Notes under the pieces: model-generated | What the model saw: only the letters and a program-made list of their open reading frames with translations | What the model was told of the DNA's origin: nothing | Database searches by the model: none | Shown: piece after piece, positions 1-10,875 of the stretch | Position numbering within the stretch: the first letter of the stretch is position 1 | How the letters are laid out: each line of letters opens with the position of its first letter | Program-made: the position numbers and the translations under genes | NCBI GenBank assembly: GCA_019915135.1 | Contig: JAHLMK010000007.1 | Span: forward strand, 1,054,001-1,118,000 | DNA from: Strobilurus pachycystidiatus | Taxonomy: Eukaryota > Basidiomycota > Agaricomycetes > Agaricales > Physalacriaceae | Length of the DNA stretch: 64,000 nt | Reading direction: 5' to 3'

Positions 1-57
1 CATTCAATACCGTACATTTCCAAACAATAAGGGTTAGTGACTTGAGTGCGAGAGAAT

Positions 58-1225
58 TCATAGTTTCGCCAATCGAGACATAGCGGCGGCGTCGTCTATG
101 TGCGCGCTCACAAGGCGGGGGTGATTCAGGTTTTGGCAGGCTGTCAGAACATCGCGGTACAGGTCCGCCTTTCGAGAAATCTATCAGCGACGGAACTGCA
201 AATCAACCGCAACCTGAATGCAACTGACCTTGATCAACCCCCACACACCGTTTCTCGCGTTGCCACTTATACCTTTACCCACTTCGATAGCTTTAGCAAG
301 GACTGCGTCCGTGTTTCCTTCCACGATGTAGTCCAAAATGCCATCAGCCAAAGCCTCTTTCGGTGAGTATCTGTGGCCATCTAAGGCAACCTTGCGGCTG
401 ACGTTGGGAAACTTGGCCCTCAGAAGCGATGTGAATGACAACGGCCAAGTGGCCCCGAAGTGGACCTGCAGACGCGTTTGGCAGATGGATGCGATCGAGA
501 GAATCCAATCATACCTCGTTCATGCTCAGGAAGGCGCGTCGTTTGCTACCATCTGTCATGACGCGGTAGTCGCAGCCCATGGCGAGCACCAATGAGCCGG
601 CCATGCAGTGGCCGTTGATAGCAGCCACCAACGGAACTGATGAAGGTGAGATGGACTCTTGCCACATCCGCATGAAACAAGACCTACTTGGAAACGCCAT
701 CATTCGCGCAAGAAGAGGGTTAAAGGTGACTGGGAAACCAGAACGGTCAGAATCATGATGAACGCATACTACTATCGGTCGAGACGGAACATACGCGGGA
801 TGAAGTTCGTGTCTGCGACCACGCTGGCATAATCAAAGCCTGTATGTTTTCTTGAGTACGCGGCTTGTCGGTGGTTCTACGGCCCGGGTAGCCACTGACC
901 GTTGCCAAAGAACTTGTCTTGATGTGTCGCCCCGACGAATATGACAACCCCCTTCGCGCCCTCTTTGTCCTTAGTCTTCTGAGCTGTCCTCCATTGACCT
1001 CGCCATTCCTTCTCGACGACGTCCAAGGCAGGCTGTATGCCGTCGTCAATCACTCGCTTTGTGAGGCGGTTGTCTACGCCATTGGTGAGCTCAATGATCC
1101 ACAACCACTCCTCCGCTGTACACGTCAACCGTCAGTTGTTCGTCCTTGTCCGCAACGCTGAAGTCCTTACGGTGAGTGAGGACAGTCACCGGACTTTCAG
1201 AGGGAAAGCTCTTTGTGTACGACAT
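58..1225 (-). CDS. Peroxisomal enoyl-CoA isomerase/hydratase (crotonase family)
   Basis: Crotonase-fold enzyme, probably a delta3,delta2-enoyl-CoA isomerase acting in beta-oxidation of unsaturated fatty acids in peroxisomes. Seven exons fit in phase: 1171-1225, 900-1115, 795-839, 688-729, 515-636, 229-465, 58-168, giving 275 aa, which is normal for the family. Visible family features are WIIELTNGVDNRLT near the N terminus, the oxyanion-hole stretch VAAINGHCMAGS, and MNEVHFGATWP, where the Glu is a candidate catalytic residue by analogy with plant and fungal isomerases. The last three residues are AKL, a canonical type-1 peroxisomal targeting signal, which supports both the final exon and the location. 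The start is the ATG at 1225; a 55-nt intron follows codon 18. Isomerase versus hydratase cannot be settled from motifs alone. Confidence 0.88.
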
Positions 1226-1912
1226 TTCGAGAGTGGGTGTTCGGAGTACGCCTCTCTGAGGAACCCCGAAGTACTTAAGTGACAAGTCGGAGGGAGAGTT
1301 CCATAGTAGCCGGCCCTATGCATGTGATTATGATTGTGATTTAGAGGTCAGTTGACCAACTTCTGACGTCTGGTGGTCACAGAAACTCAATTCAATGCGC
1401 TGGAATGTCTACGGTGTCGACGTCGGCAACAACCAGCAAGCGAAGGGGGCGTATGCGCATACATGGTCCGGGGTCTCATGCTGGGACAGGATCGTGAATG
1501 TTTACCGGCATGCCTGTCTTTCTGTCTTTTCGGGTCCCCGAGCGGATCAGATAGACACGAGAGATATAGCAGAAACACCTCAAATGCGCGCGCCAATAAG
1601 CGAGTCTTGTACTCTCAAGTATAATACTACTACCGTGTTTCGGTGGCTCTAATTCATCCATTCAGACTTGAGTGAGAAATGGAAGTAAGCGTTACAGAAT
1701 GGAGTCCAATTAATATACAATGGGTGCTGGCCGTCATACCCGCCTAGATATCCGATGATGTATGCACAGAGGCTGTTCGCTGTTGCGGTGATTCGCCGCC
1801 GAGATGGAAACATGGTGAGGTACTAATAACACGCTCCTCTTAGGTCGCATCTAAGTTGAAGGCTTGTGCAACAATAAACTTCTGCAGTAGATCACGAAGC
1901 TAAATGGCATGT
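1226..1912. other. Intergenic, no gene seen
   Basis: Holds the promoter side of the isomerase gene and the 3' flank of the 2OG oxygenase. Short open frames here have no recognisable domain and no supporting splice pattern. Confidence 0.5.
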
Positions 1913-3419
1913 TCAATACGATTCTACCAGTCTCTGAGTAAAGTAGTCGCCCGCCTACAAGTATCATGAGGAATTGACCTGATCAATAAAGTTTCAGAGA
2001 CCTACCTGCACTGACTTGTACTTCTCAACTCCGGTTCCCGGCAAAGCGCTGACCATAGTCTTGTGATGCTAGAGACGATCTTGAATTGTGGTCCTGTCGT
2101 GTAGATACAGACGGTACGAACCGGTGAACAGAACTAGTCACCGTCAGTCCGAGGCATTGCCAAGAGATGCTAATGAACTCACGTAGGGAATCGAATATCT
2201 CGGTGGCGCCATCTCAACAGAAGAGTCTCTGTTTGACGGTGCAACGACACGATGGACAGTACTTCGTAGGGTGTCGTTTGTCCCTGCAAGCCGATAAGTC
2301 AGACTTCAGTTGTTGAGATCGTAAGACGAACAGCGCATCATCAGATCGCCAACGTTGACCACTAAGCTTCCAGGAATAGGCGGAACAGGCTTAATAGGGT
2401 GCGGCGCATGTGAGTTCAGCGACTCCGAGTCCGCTGTGCGGCGTAATTTGAAAGCTTACCCGAAACACTCCCGAGACCGAAGGATCTTCAACTTCGAGGC
2501 CTCCGATGTCGTCTTGGAACAGTAGCGTGATGCCGCCATAATCTGAATGAGCAGATATGCGAGAGATTTTCTCGTCTTCAAGATCGCGAACAGAGACGCT
2601 GATGTCAATGATACAGATTATCAGGCAACAACGCTCCAACACATCCAGCAGTGCAAGCAGACCTTGGGTAATAAGCAAGACGAAGCTGATTATCGACCTC
2701 GGTGAAGTACTCGGCAAAATACGAGTCAGGCAGTCCAAGTCCATACGCGATGGCATCTAGAATCTTGAGTTCTGTGCTGTGGCATATCTGAGGATGAGAT
2801 AAATGGAAAGTGTCAATTGAAAACAGGATCAAATCGCATCGCACCTCTTGGAAATCCATACATGCCTCTTTAAATCCGGGAAGAACGTCCTCTGGAAGCC
2901 AGATGTTGGGCATAGCACGATTGTCTTTCGATCCACAGTCAAAAGTTTCCTTGAACGAGGCAAGAGAAGGCTGATCTCGGTGGCCATCCACGCCTTTCTG
3001 CGATAGTTTCTCTCTGCCAATGGCGGAAAAGCCTAGAAGCTCAGTTAGATACGTGGCGCGTTGACTTCATGTCCACTGAATTGAAGGACCTCGATGATGT
3101 GCTCCAGATTCGGGATGGGGCGCCAGATTCTTGATCTCAAAGGTCTTGGAAAAGAAGGTCTTGGACTGGAAGACGATGAGATCGCGATTGATGCCTTTGG
3201 CATGCAGAGACACACCCAATCGAACATGTCCGCTACCTTCGCTTCCGAGACGCCATGATTCAGCAGAATCAAAAAGCCCGTCGACTGAAGCGAGTTCCTG
3301 ATGGCATGAGCGGTCGCTCGCTTTTCAGACTCGCTCCCTGAGAGAAAAGGCTGGAAGTCGACTGTAGAGACGATATACATGGGAGCTGCCAGAGACTCTG
3401 GCGTGGGATCAGAAGGCAT
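1913..3419 (-). CDS. 2-oxoglutarate/Fe(II)-dependent oxygenase (isopenicillin N synthase-like)
   Basis: Soluble non-heme iron oxygenase of the DIOX_N plus 2OG-FeII_Oxy architecture, about 335 aa; substrate unknown. The N-terminal domain begins with a start at 3419 and includes FLILLNHGVSEAKVADMFDW. The C-terminal jelly roll has the iron ligands in AHSDYGGITLLFQDDIGGLE (His and Asp), the distal His in TVHRVVAP, and the 2OG-binding Arg-x-Ser in PPRYSIPYF. Ten exons join in frame; one inferred exon is only 12 nt (2122-2133, encoding F-C-S-P). The ending AGDYFTQRLVESY matches the usual C-terminal AG(E/D)Y pattern. This family oxidises plant- and fungus-type secondary metabolites, so a tailoring role for the nearby terpene synthase product is possible but unproven. 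Confidence 0.85.
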
Positions 3420-3681
3420 TTAGAGGCTCCAGTCACGCGCTTTCCAGGGTGAAAGTGCGCATTTGAACCGCGTAATATGGCGTTTAAGTGTAGGTGGGTC
3501 GGCGCGGTGTGTCAAGTATTCCTACTAGCCTCCTCCAAGCACTGTTGGATAAGAATAAGATCCGTCATCAGTGGAGGGTGGATGAAAGGCGGCCATCAAC
3601 AAAGAGACCAGCTTAGAGCCAATTGTTTGCCTCTGGGACATACTCCAAGTAGATTGCAGAAAATAAGGGGTACAGGAAACA

Positions 3682-4328
3682 TCAAGCCACGCGTTTTTCG
3701 CAGCGCGTCTCGTCGTGAATGTGTTGGCAGTTCATGTCGCAATATGAAAGCGCGCATCTTCGACACTTGTAACGACCCCAGTAGCCACAGACTGAGCAGA
3801 GGACACGCGGTGGGTAGGTAGACGGCGGACATGCTGCTGTCAGATAAGTTGGCACGGACGATGGCAAGTCTTTTATACCCTAGAACGACACGTTAGACGC
3901 GTTCAGGAAGACAGCTCTGCCTACCGATTCCTCAACCAAGGTGGCGAGACTCTTGGGATACAAGAGAGCGGTCCTCACGGCCATGGTAGATTTCTTCCTT
4001 GTCGCCGCTGGAGACGTCCCAAGCAGTTTCACGGTGCGTTTGTCCGAGATGAGGGATCTAGCGCCACGGCTGCTGCCGCCAGCGTCCTCGTCAATCACTG
4101 TTCTTGTCTCGTCATAGTTGGATCTCTAGAGTGCAAGTATGAGCGTCTGTCCGATGGAGACAAACCCTAAGGTCACCTCCAGCTCATCTAAATGTCGCCG
4201 GTTTCGCGCTGCAACGGCACTTGGGTCAATGGCGTCTCGGGGCGCGTTTACTTGGCGTTCATCTGCAGAAAGGTCAGAGAGCGCAGTGAACAACAGGACG
4301 TGTATCTACGTCGCTCTCTGGTTGACAT
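3682..4328 (-). CDS. VPS71: zf-HIT protein, VPS71/ZNHIT1-like SWR1-complex subunit
   Basis: Small nuclear protein of about 160 aa expected to be part of the SWR1 complex, which deposits histone H2A.Z. Four exons join in phase: a 19-nt first exon starting at 4328, then NRRRHLDELE joined to RSNYDETRTVIDEDAGG, a Lys/Arg-rich middle, and the last exon with the zinc finger. The HIT finger is at the C terminus: C-x2-C (VLCSVCGYW), C-x2-C (YKCRRC), C-x3-C (YCDMNC), then H-x3-H/C (HIHDETRC). The HLDELE...NYDE linker followed by a C-terminal finger is the standard ZNHIT1/Vps71 layout. It diverges from the lyase-kinase gene with 193 bp between start codons. Confidence 0.85.
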
Positions 4329-4521
4329 TTGTAAGTTAAGTGTTGCAATTATGGACGGTGTTTCAAGCACAAAGGCCGAATGTCCGATCGGGGTAAAGTG
4401 CATTCAAAATTCAAATGACGTGCTCGCTCGCACTCGCGCCATCATTTGACATTTTGGCCTTCAACAACTGTTCGCTCTCGCTTCATGCCCGTTTAGCTGT
4501 CCACCACCACCATCGCGCGCA
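4329..4521. promoter_or_regulatory. Shared divergent promoter, VPS71 and lyase-mevalonate kinase
   Basis: The 193 bp between two divergent start codons must hold both core promoters. A stretch near 4466-4509 is pyrimidine-rich on the plus strand just upstream of the ATG at 4522, as often seen at fungal transcription starts. No unambiguous TATA box was identified. Confidence 0.5.
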
Positions 4522-7500
4522 ATGCCCCCCACCATCGACGCACAGGCCAAGCCACGGCTCGTCCATGACCTGCCCACCCCCGAGCCCGAGTCGCCGCTGC
4601 GACCGCGCAAGCCGTACCGTTTCTCGACGCTGTGCGCCACGGTCGAAAACCCGGGCCAAAAGGACCAGTACGGCAGCAGCTCCGTGCCCATCTACCAGAC
4701 CGCGACGTTCAAAGGCGTCGGCGGCGAGTACGACTACTCCCGCAGCGGGAACCCGACGCGGAGTCATCTTGGTGCGTATTGTGTCTGCCAGCGGACACAG
4801 GCCTCATCCGGCCCTCGCAGAGCACCACATCGCCAAAATATCGTCCGCCGGCCATGCCTTCACCGTCTCCTCCGGAATGGCCGCTCTGGATGTCATTCTG
4901 CGTCTGCTCAAGCCCGGCGACGAAGTCATTGCCGGCGACGATCTCTACGGCGGCACTAATCGCCTCCTCACCTATGTGCGCACGCACATGGGCGTCACCG
5001 TTCACCATGTCGACACCACCGACCCCACGACGCTGTACCCCTTCATCAAGCCAGGCAAGACCGCCATGGTCCTCCTTGAGTCGCCCACCAATCCGCTTCT
5101 GAAAATCGCGGACCTCGCCACCATCAGCAAGGAGGTCAAGGAGCGGGCCCCCGACGCAGTCATCGTTGCAGACAACACCATGATGAGCCCGTATCTCCAA
5201 CGTCCTCTGGAGCACGGGGCGGACATTGTGTACGACAGTGCCACCAAGTATCTCAGCGGACATCACGATCTGATGGCCGGTGTGATTACATGCAACAGAG
5301 ATGATATCGCAAAGGTGGGCGTCTCCTGTACCATGTCGAGCACAAGAGATTCACCTTGTGCGACTAGCAAATGGCTTTCATTATCAACTCGGTCGGAAAT
5401 GCTCTCACACCTATTGACTCCTTCCTTCTTCTTCGCGGTGTCAAAACGCTTGCTATTCGCATGGATCGTCAACAATCCACCGCCGGACTCGTAGCTACCT
5501 ACCTCCACTCTCTCGGTTTCACTGTACACTATCCAGGCCTTCCCGATCACCCCGGGAGAGATATCCATCAGCGGATTGCTGACGGAAATGGCGCTGTTCT
5601 TAGTTTTGAAACAGGGGACAAAGAGTTAAGCGAAAAAATTGTAGCAGCAACGCGTTTATGGGGGATCAGTGTCAGCTTTGGCTGCGTCAACAGTCTCATT
5701 AGTATGCCTTGTGTCATGTCGTACGTGTTCATTGACTATCCGTATGCCTTGCGCTGATTGACCTCTCCAGACACGCGTCCATTGACCCTGCCGTACGCGC
5801 CGCTCGTGGATTGCCTGAAGACCTTATTCGCCTCTGTGTCGGCATTGAGGATTCCTCCGACCTTCTGGATGACCTCGAACACGCTCTTATCGATACTGGC
5901 GCTATTGAATTGGATCTTCTTCAAAACAAATATCATCGCGCGCAAAAGTCTACCGACGACGTTATCAGTTCGGCTCTAGGGCGACTCGCTTTGGACGGGT
6001 CCGTGGACACGGAATGGTTGGTCAGTGCTCCAGGAAAGGTCATTCTATTTGGAGAACATGCCGTTGTTCACGGGGTAGTAAGTGGGCTAGCCTTGTTCGT
6101 GATTACTCCGCTAACACCCTAGTCAAGACTGCCATTGCCGCATCTGTTGACCTTCGCTGCTACGGCCTTACCAGTGCTCGCAATGATGGGAAACTATCTG
6201 CCCATTTTGCTGACATTGACAATTTCTATCACGAGTGGTCAATCGAGGATCTTCCTTGGTCAGCTGTGCGACCAGTCGCGATAGATGAAGAGCATCCGGA
6301 GCAATTAGATTTTGCCCTCATCGACGCGATCAATACCGGTCCGCTCAAGGATCTCACAGAGGCTCAGAGTCACGCCCGCGCCGCGAGCGTAGCATTTATC
6401 TACATATATCTCGTTTTGACGCGAGGATCTGTAAGGTGCGGCTATCAGTAAATACCCTCGTCATCGTCCATCTACTGAATTATTGCTCTAGACCGTCATT
6501 CAATTTCAGTGCACGGTCTACTCTCCCCATTGGCGCTGGTCTCGGTTCCTCCGCTTCCTTCTCTGTTTGCGCTGCGTCTACTCTCCTCCTGCTTCACAAG
6601 CGTATCAGCCTACCCTCTACACCGAAGCCCACGACGACCGACCACATACATGTCTCCCATCAAGGGCGCCGCGCAATCCCTCCCTCTGTCGCCGATGAAG
6701 TCAACCGCTGGGCCTTTGTTGCAGAGAAGATCTTGCACGGTAACCCTAGTGGTGTCGACAACAGTGTCGCCGTTTATGGTGGTGCTCTTGCCTACACCCG
6801 ACCCGGATTTGAGCGCAAGAGCGGAATGGAGGTTATTTCAGGGTATGTATCATGTCAGTTAAGCTCAACTCTGCCTAATCGTTGCCAGGTTCAAATCGTT
6901 CCGCTTCCTGTTGACCAATTCAAAAATCCCCCGAGATACGAAAAAGTTAGTCGCTGGTGTCGGACAGAAGAAGCTGGATGTAAGTTTTATTTTCGCTTTT
7001 GACCCGCTCTCCTTCTTACACGCGTGCAGGAACCGGAAGTCGTCGCCGGTATTTTGACCGCTATACAGCACATCAGCGATGAGGCACGTAGAGCACTCGC
7101 AGATCCTGAGATGAATCGCGACGATCTCCTCTCCGCCATATCTGTGCGCTACTACTCCGTATCTTGCTCGTGGGCATCGTGAATCTGACTTCTACACAGG
7201 CACTTGTTCGAGAGAACCATCAGCACTTAGTGTCGTTAGGTGTCTCACATCCAGCGCTCGAGACCATCCGTGAAACCACGCTAGCCTCTCCATATGGCCT
7301 AAGCACTAAATTGACTGGCGCTGGGGGTGGGGGATGTGCCGTGACACTGATCCCAGACGGTAAATATCGATCCCTGACTGGAGAACATTCCGCTGAAGTC
7401 ATTGTAGATTTTAAAGACGAGTTGTTGAAAGATCTCCTTACAGATATCGTCAACAGCAAGTTCGATCCTTACCTCACCTCCGTTGGCGGTAGTGGGTTCG

Positions 7501-7691
7501 GTATTCTGTCGCCTGAGGCCGAGCACCGCACGACACTCGTCAAGTCGGTTTCTGTACCTGGAGAGGTTACGCCCCCGCAAACGCCTTCACCCGAGTTGGA
7601 GGTAACCGACTTGCGTCCATCCTTCGAGATGAAGCCGGTCGAAGAGCTGTCTCAATGGGCGGATGACTTGGGTCGCTGGTTGTATGTCTAA
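4522..7691 (+). CDS. STR3-ERG12: Cystathionine beta-lyase fused in frame to mevalonate kinase
   Basis: One continuous frame of nine exons (4522-4771, 4821-5314, 5368-5720, 5771-6077, 6128-6435, 6492-6842, 6889-6979, 7030-7143, 7200-7691) gives 919 aa. Residues about 30-430 are a PLP-dependent cystathionine beta-lyase (cystathionine to homocysteine, methionine route): YDYSRSGNPTRSHLE, SSGMAALDVILRL, and SATKYLSGHHDLMAG with PLP Lys226. Residues about 448-919 are mevalonate kinase (ATP-dependent phosphorylation of mevalonate): SAPGKVILFGEHAVVHG, the GHMP loop LPIGAGLGSSA, GVGQKK and KLTGAGGGG. Exon 4 carries the lyase tail, a linker of about 25 residues and the kinase start with no stop and no in-frame Met between them; the nearby ATG at 6014 is in the wrong frame. 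Each half is full length. Either this is a true bifunctional protein or one transcript is processed in a way not visible here. Confidence 0.85.
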
Positions 7692-7978
7692 TCATAGATA
7701 GTAATTTCTTCAAGGAATGTATGAAGTATATCGTTACGCTACCTACCTCTGTACATTAAATAAATTCAACGACTGTCGAGGTCTCGCATCAACGTTTGTG
7801 TTACTTATCATCATCCAGACGGAACAGGAAGGAAGAACGGAACAGAAAATGGAGTTGTGGAGTCTGAGACGTCGTATGTGCATGTACATGATGATATTGC
7901 CACGATAAATTCAGTGTTGATACAGTATATTATTATACAACAAGTGTTGTTACATGACTTCCGCTGTTATCTTTCGCC

Positions 7979-9261
7979 TTATTGAGGTGGGTACAATGTG
8001 ACCCGTAGAGTTCGCTGTATCGTTCGGTGTTCCACGCCGAAATAGCGCTGCGTGGCAAAACTCCAGCTGTACAGTGAGAAGAGACCGGTGCTCAATAGGT
8101 GCTCGATATGGAAATGAGATGGACTGACTCGAGGTTTCCTCTGACCCAGTGTCCGAGGGCATTGCCTGTGAGTAGGCGAAACTCGATTAACGCGGGCGGA
8201 GAAGGAGTAACTAAAGGCACACTGACAGTATTCAGCGACGTCGGCGTCGACTTCTGATCCCCATGATGGTAAAGTCGCCTTCTTCATCAAGAATTTTTTC
8301 ATGAGCTCCGTGAAGTAGTGGCCGACGAAATCAGCGGAGGCTTGCGAGTCGATCTGTTTCTCTTGCATGAGAACAGTGACAATATTGTTGCCTGTGTGGC
8401 CTTTCGCTTGCTCCATGTTGTAACTGTAGACATCCTACGTACATGATCAGTCAGCGCCAGTAGAGAAGACCATTCGACCGCTACTCACATTGGCCCAGCA
8501 AACCAGATCGGCTGCAGCCCAGTATGCTGCCATGAATATTGGATCATCAAAGACGTAGTCCGGAAGATTGATGCCTAGTGCGTATTCGAACAAACCAAAG
8601 CACAAACGGATCGCGCTATTTTCTCGCCGCAGATCTGTAAATGACGCGACGTCAAGTACTTGGCCTGCTTCACGCAGTTCGGCCTCGCGCGTCACAGCAT
8701 TGATGTATTCCCGGCAGTGCACCAGGAAACGCTGGTATGTGCTCCGCCCGGCAAGGCGCGTGTACCGTCGGCGGAAACTGAGGTCTTGGTCAGGGAAATG
8801 CCCGCGGATGCTTCATAGGTATACGTACTCATGAGTTATATGACACAGCTTCGTGCCATCGTCGTAGGTCTCATCGGACATGCTGTTGATGAAGATCTCG
8901 CCAGTGGCCCGAGCGTCGACCCCATTCTGGTCGTCGGACACCTCATCAACCACGAATAATAGATTGACCTAAAGAGGGTTGTTAGCGGTGGGGGATGAGA
9001 TCGTCGCTAAACGCGTGTACTCACGAAGTCACAGCAAGTGCGAAATTGTTCATAAGGTGCATATGGATATGTGTGTGCAACTAGGAGCTCATTGTAACCC
9101 TTAACGAAGAAAGCGCGTTTCTTGGGAGGGAAGATGTCGTAGCTATTGATCCAAGCGGACGACTCTGCAGCGGCTCTTTCGTAGTGGGGGCTTGTACCAC
9201 CAGCTAGATGGCAGACAGAGAGAAGGTCTGGGAGGAAGAGTTGCTTGTGGGGAAAAGCCAT
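7979..9261 (-). CDS. Sesquiterpene synthase (class I terpene cyclase)
   Basis: Cytosolic class I terpene synthase expected to ionise and cyclise farnesyl diphosphate; 334 aa in six exons (9025-9261, 8829-8968, 8489-8777, about 8221-8434, 8129-8165, 7979-8066). The aspartate-rich metal motif is D87-E-V-S-D91 in [13 protein letters not shown]; the second metal motif NDxxSxxxE is N222-D-V-Y-S-Y-N-M-E230; the late Arg-Tyr pair is in [10 protein letters not shown]. Length and motifs fit Agaricomycete Cop/Omp-type synthases; the product cannot be predicted. The donor of the fourth intron could be at two nearby GTs. It converges with the gene encoding mevalonate kinase, 287 bp between stops. A TATAAAA box lies about 40 bp upstream of the ATG. 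Confidence 0.9.
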
Positions 9262-10637
9262 CAGTAAGATTGTTGGGATTTCAGCACCAGAACAGGACCC
9301 ATTTTATAGCAGAACTCCTCGCAGACCAACCTATTTGGCTACGTGATAGCAGATCCAGTAGCAGAATACTCCTTGAGTGGTCCAGACATTTTCTCTACCG
9401 ATTAAGACATGGACCGACACGAAATCCGTTTCCCGAAAGACGCAAACGTGAAGTGATCGTAGACAAATAGACTCTCACTTACTGTGTAAAGCCAATCTGT
9501 ACCTTATTTTTCGGGATCGGAGCTTCCTGGAAAGCTGTGCTTACATAGTCTCAGAGCGGAGACCTACCGCGACGCTTGAGAGAGTCAAGTAGGCATACCA
9601 AGTCTATCCCAAGGAATAAGCGAGAAACTTCTATTGCTCTAGTGAGACACGATATGCTCAGCCTTCAGGTAAGATGCACTTACGAGAGATACACAGAAGT
9701 GGCACAAGATTTGACGTCCCACATTGGAGATTCGCCTTGAACGGGCTAGCTATAGCTGCGGCGGATGTCAAGAGGAGAATGATACAAAGTCTCCAAGGCT
9801 CCAAGGTGTCACAGCACATACAGAGTCAACCGGCGGAGTAGCCGTTGTCCGAGAAATCGGGGGCGAGTCTCATTCGGCGACAGGCGGCACTTTGCGAATT
9901 GTGCGAATTGTGGCCTTATCTTCATACGCTGCAGTCTGAATAGAATCATAACGATTACCAACGATGACCTCTTCGATAGATCCTGTGGCGTTTCTCAAAG
10001 GGTCTTGCCGCGAACGACGTGCACCTACGGATAAGCCTGAGCTTCTTGTCAAGGGGTAAAAAAGCAAATATACAACGCGTGGCTCAACCGCTTCTGTTTC
10101 ACATACAGCGGCGTCTTTGAGAGAGTCGATGAAGGCCGAGCCCTAGCATAGTCTTGAACCGAGAATGGATTCAGAATAAGAAAGTGGCGAAAGTCTTGCA
10201 ATTGCCTTGAGCCGACGTCCATATCGAGGAAACCTGGCTAGTTCCGCCGAAATTCGTGTTCATGAACAGACAAGAGAGTCGATTCGTTTGTCTATGACGG
10301 TGTCCTGGGGCCAGATCGCGAAAAACGGTCCGTGTAGCGGTATCCCGACAAGAAACATCCAGAGTAAATACACTCTTCGGTTGTACAGAGACGCACGGCC
10401 TTGATCAGATAACCGAGTGTTTGTACCAGGAGGTCACGTTCACGTAAGCCCACTCAAAGCGCTTCTTGCCAGAGACAGATATGCATGTCCGATGAATACG
10501 AATTATTCATTTTGGCCCATAGCTACATAATATTTGCCTATGGGCAGGTCCATTCAGTCGATGCATGCGAAGAAAAGGCCGAAGACACTCACTCGACTGG
10601 GAATACATATTGCCCGACTCAAGTCTGCAGCGCCATC
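9262..10637. other. Long intergenic stretch, no gene recognised
   Basis: About 1.4 kb between the terpene synthase start and the defensin-like gene stop. Short open frames on both strands show no domain and no coherent splicing. It may hold regulatory sequence or a decayed gene; nothing specific can be supported. Confidence 0.4.
9302..9308 (-). promoter_or_regulatory. TATA box of the terpene synthase gene
   Basis: TATAAAA on the minus strand, about 40 bp before the start codon at 9261. Most neighbouring genes lack such a clear box, so this gene may be regulated rather than constitutive (inference). Confidence 0.5.
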
Positions 10638-10875
10638 TCAATAGCAGTAACAGGTATGACCCGTGGCTGAGGACAGAAAACGCATCAGCCACAATTCGAC
10701 GCTACGAGCCTTGATGATACTCACAGCAATCGCCGAGAGTATAACCGGTCGATTCGCAATAAGTCTGGCACTCTTCTTGCGTTTCGCAGAAAGGGCGCCT
10801 AGCCTCTAGTACTTTCGCCGTGGAAGAGGCGGTGAAGAGGAGGGCGGCGGCAAGAGCAAGGAATTGGAATCTCAT
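10638..10875 (-). CDS. Small secreted cysteine-rich peptide, defensin-like (CS-alpha-beta pattern)
   Basis: 59-aa precursor in two exons (10725-10875 and 10638-10666) split by a 58-nt GT-AG intron. Residues 1-20 are a clear signal peptide with a hydrophobic core (LALAAALLF) ending near A20. A dibasic Arg26-Arg27 just before the cysteine domain is a possible Kex2-type processing site. The mature part holds six Cys at 30, 36, 40, 50, 56 and 58, spaced C-x5-C-x3-C-x9-C-x5-C-x-C, with a Gly two residues before the fourth Cys (GDC). The C-x3-C and C-x-C pair plus G-x-C is the cysteine-stabilised alpha-beta (defensin) signature and also occurs in fungal defensins. An antimicrobial role outside the cell is inferred. 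Without the intron the frame would lose the last two Cys. A general small secreted effector is the alternative. Confidence 0.7.

Noticed and set aside
4415..5494. A longer open frame starting upstream of 4522 for the lyase
   Set aside because: It is in a different frame at its 5' end and reads through the first intron; the ATG at 4522 leads directly into conserved lyase sequence.
6014..6451. An ATG at 6014 as an independent start for mevalonate kinase
   Set aside because: It is out of frame with SAPGKVILFGEHAVVHG; using it loses the first kinase motif.
9262..10637. Hidden cytochrome P450 or other cluster gene next to the terpene synthase
   Set aside because: No heme-binding or other enzyme motif was found on either strand in this stretch.
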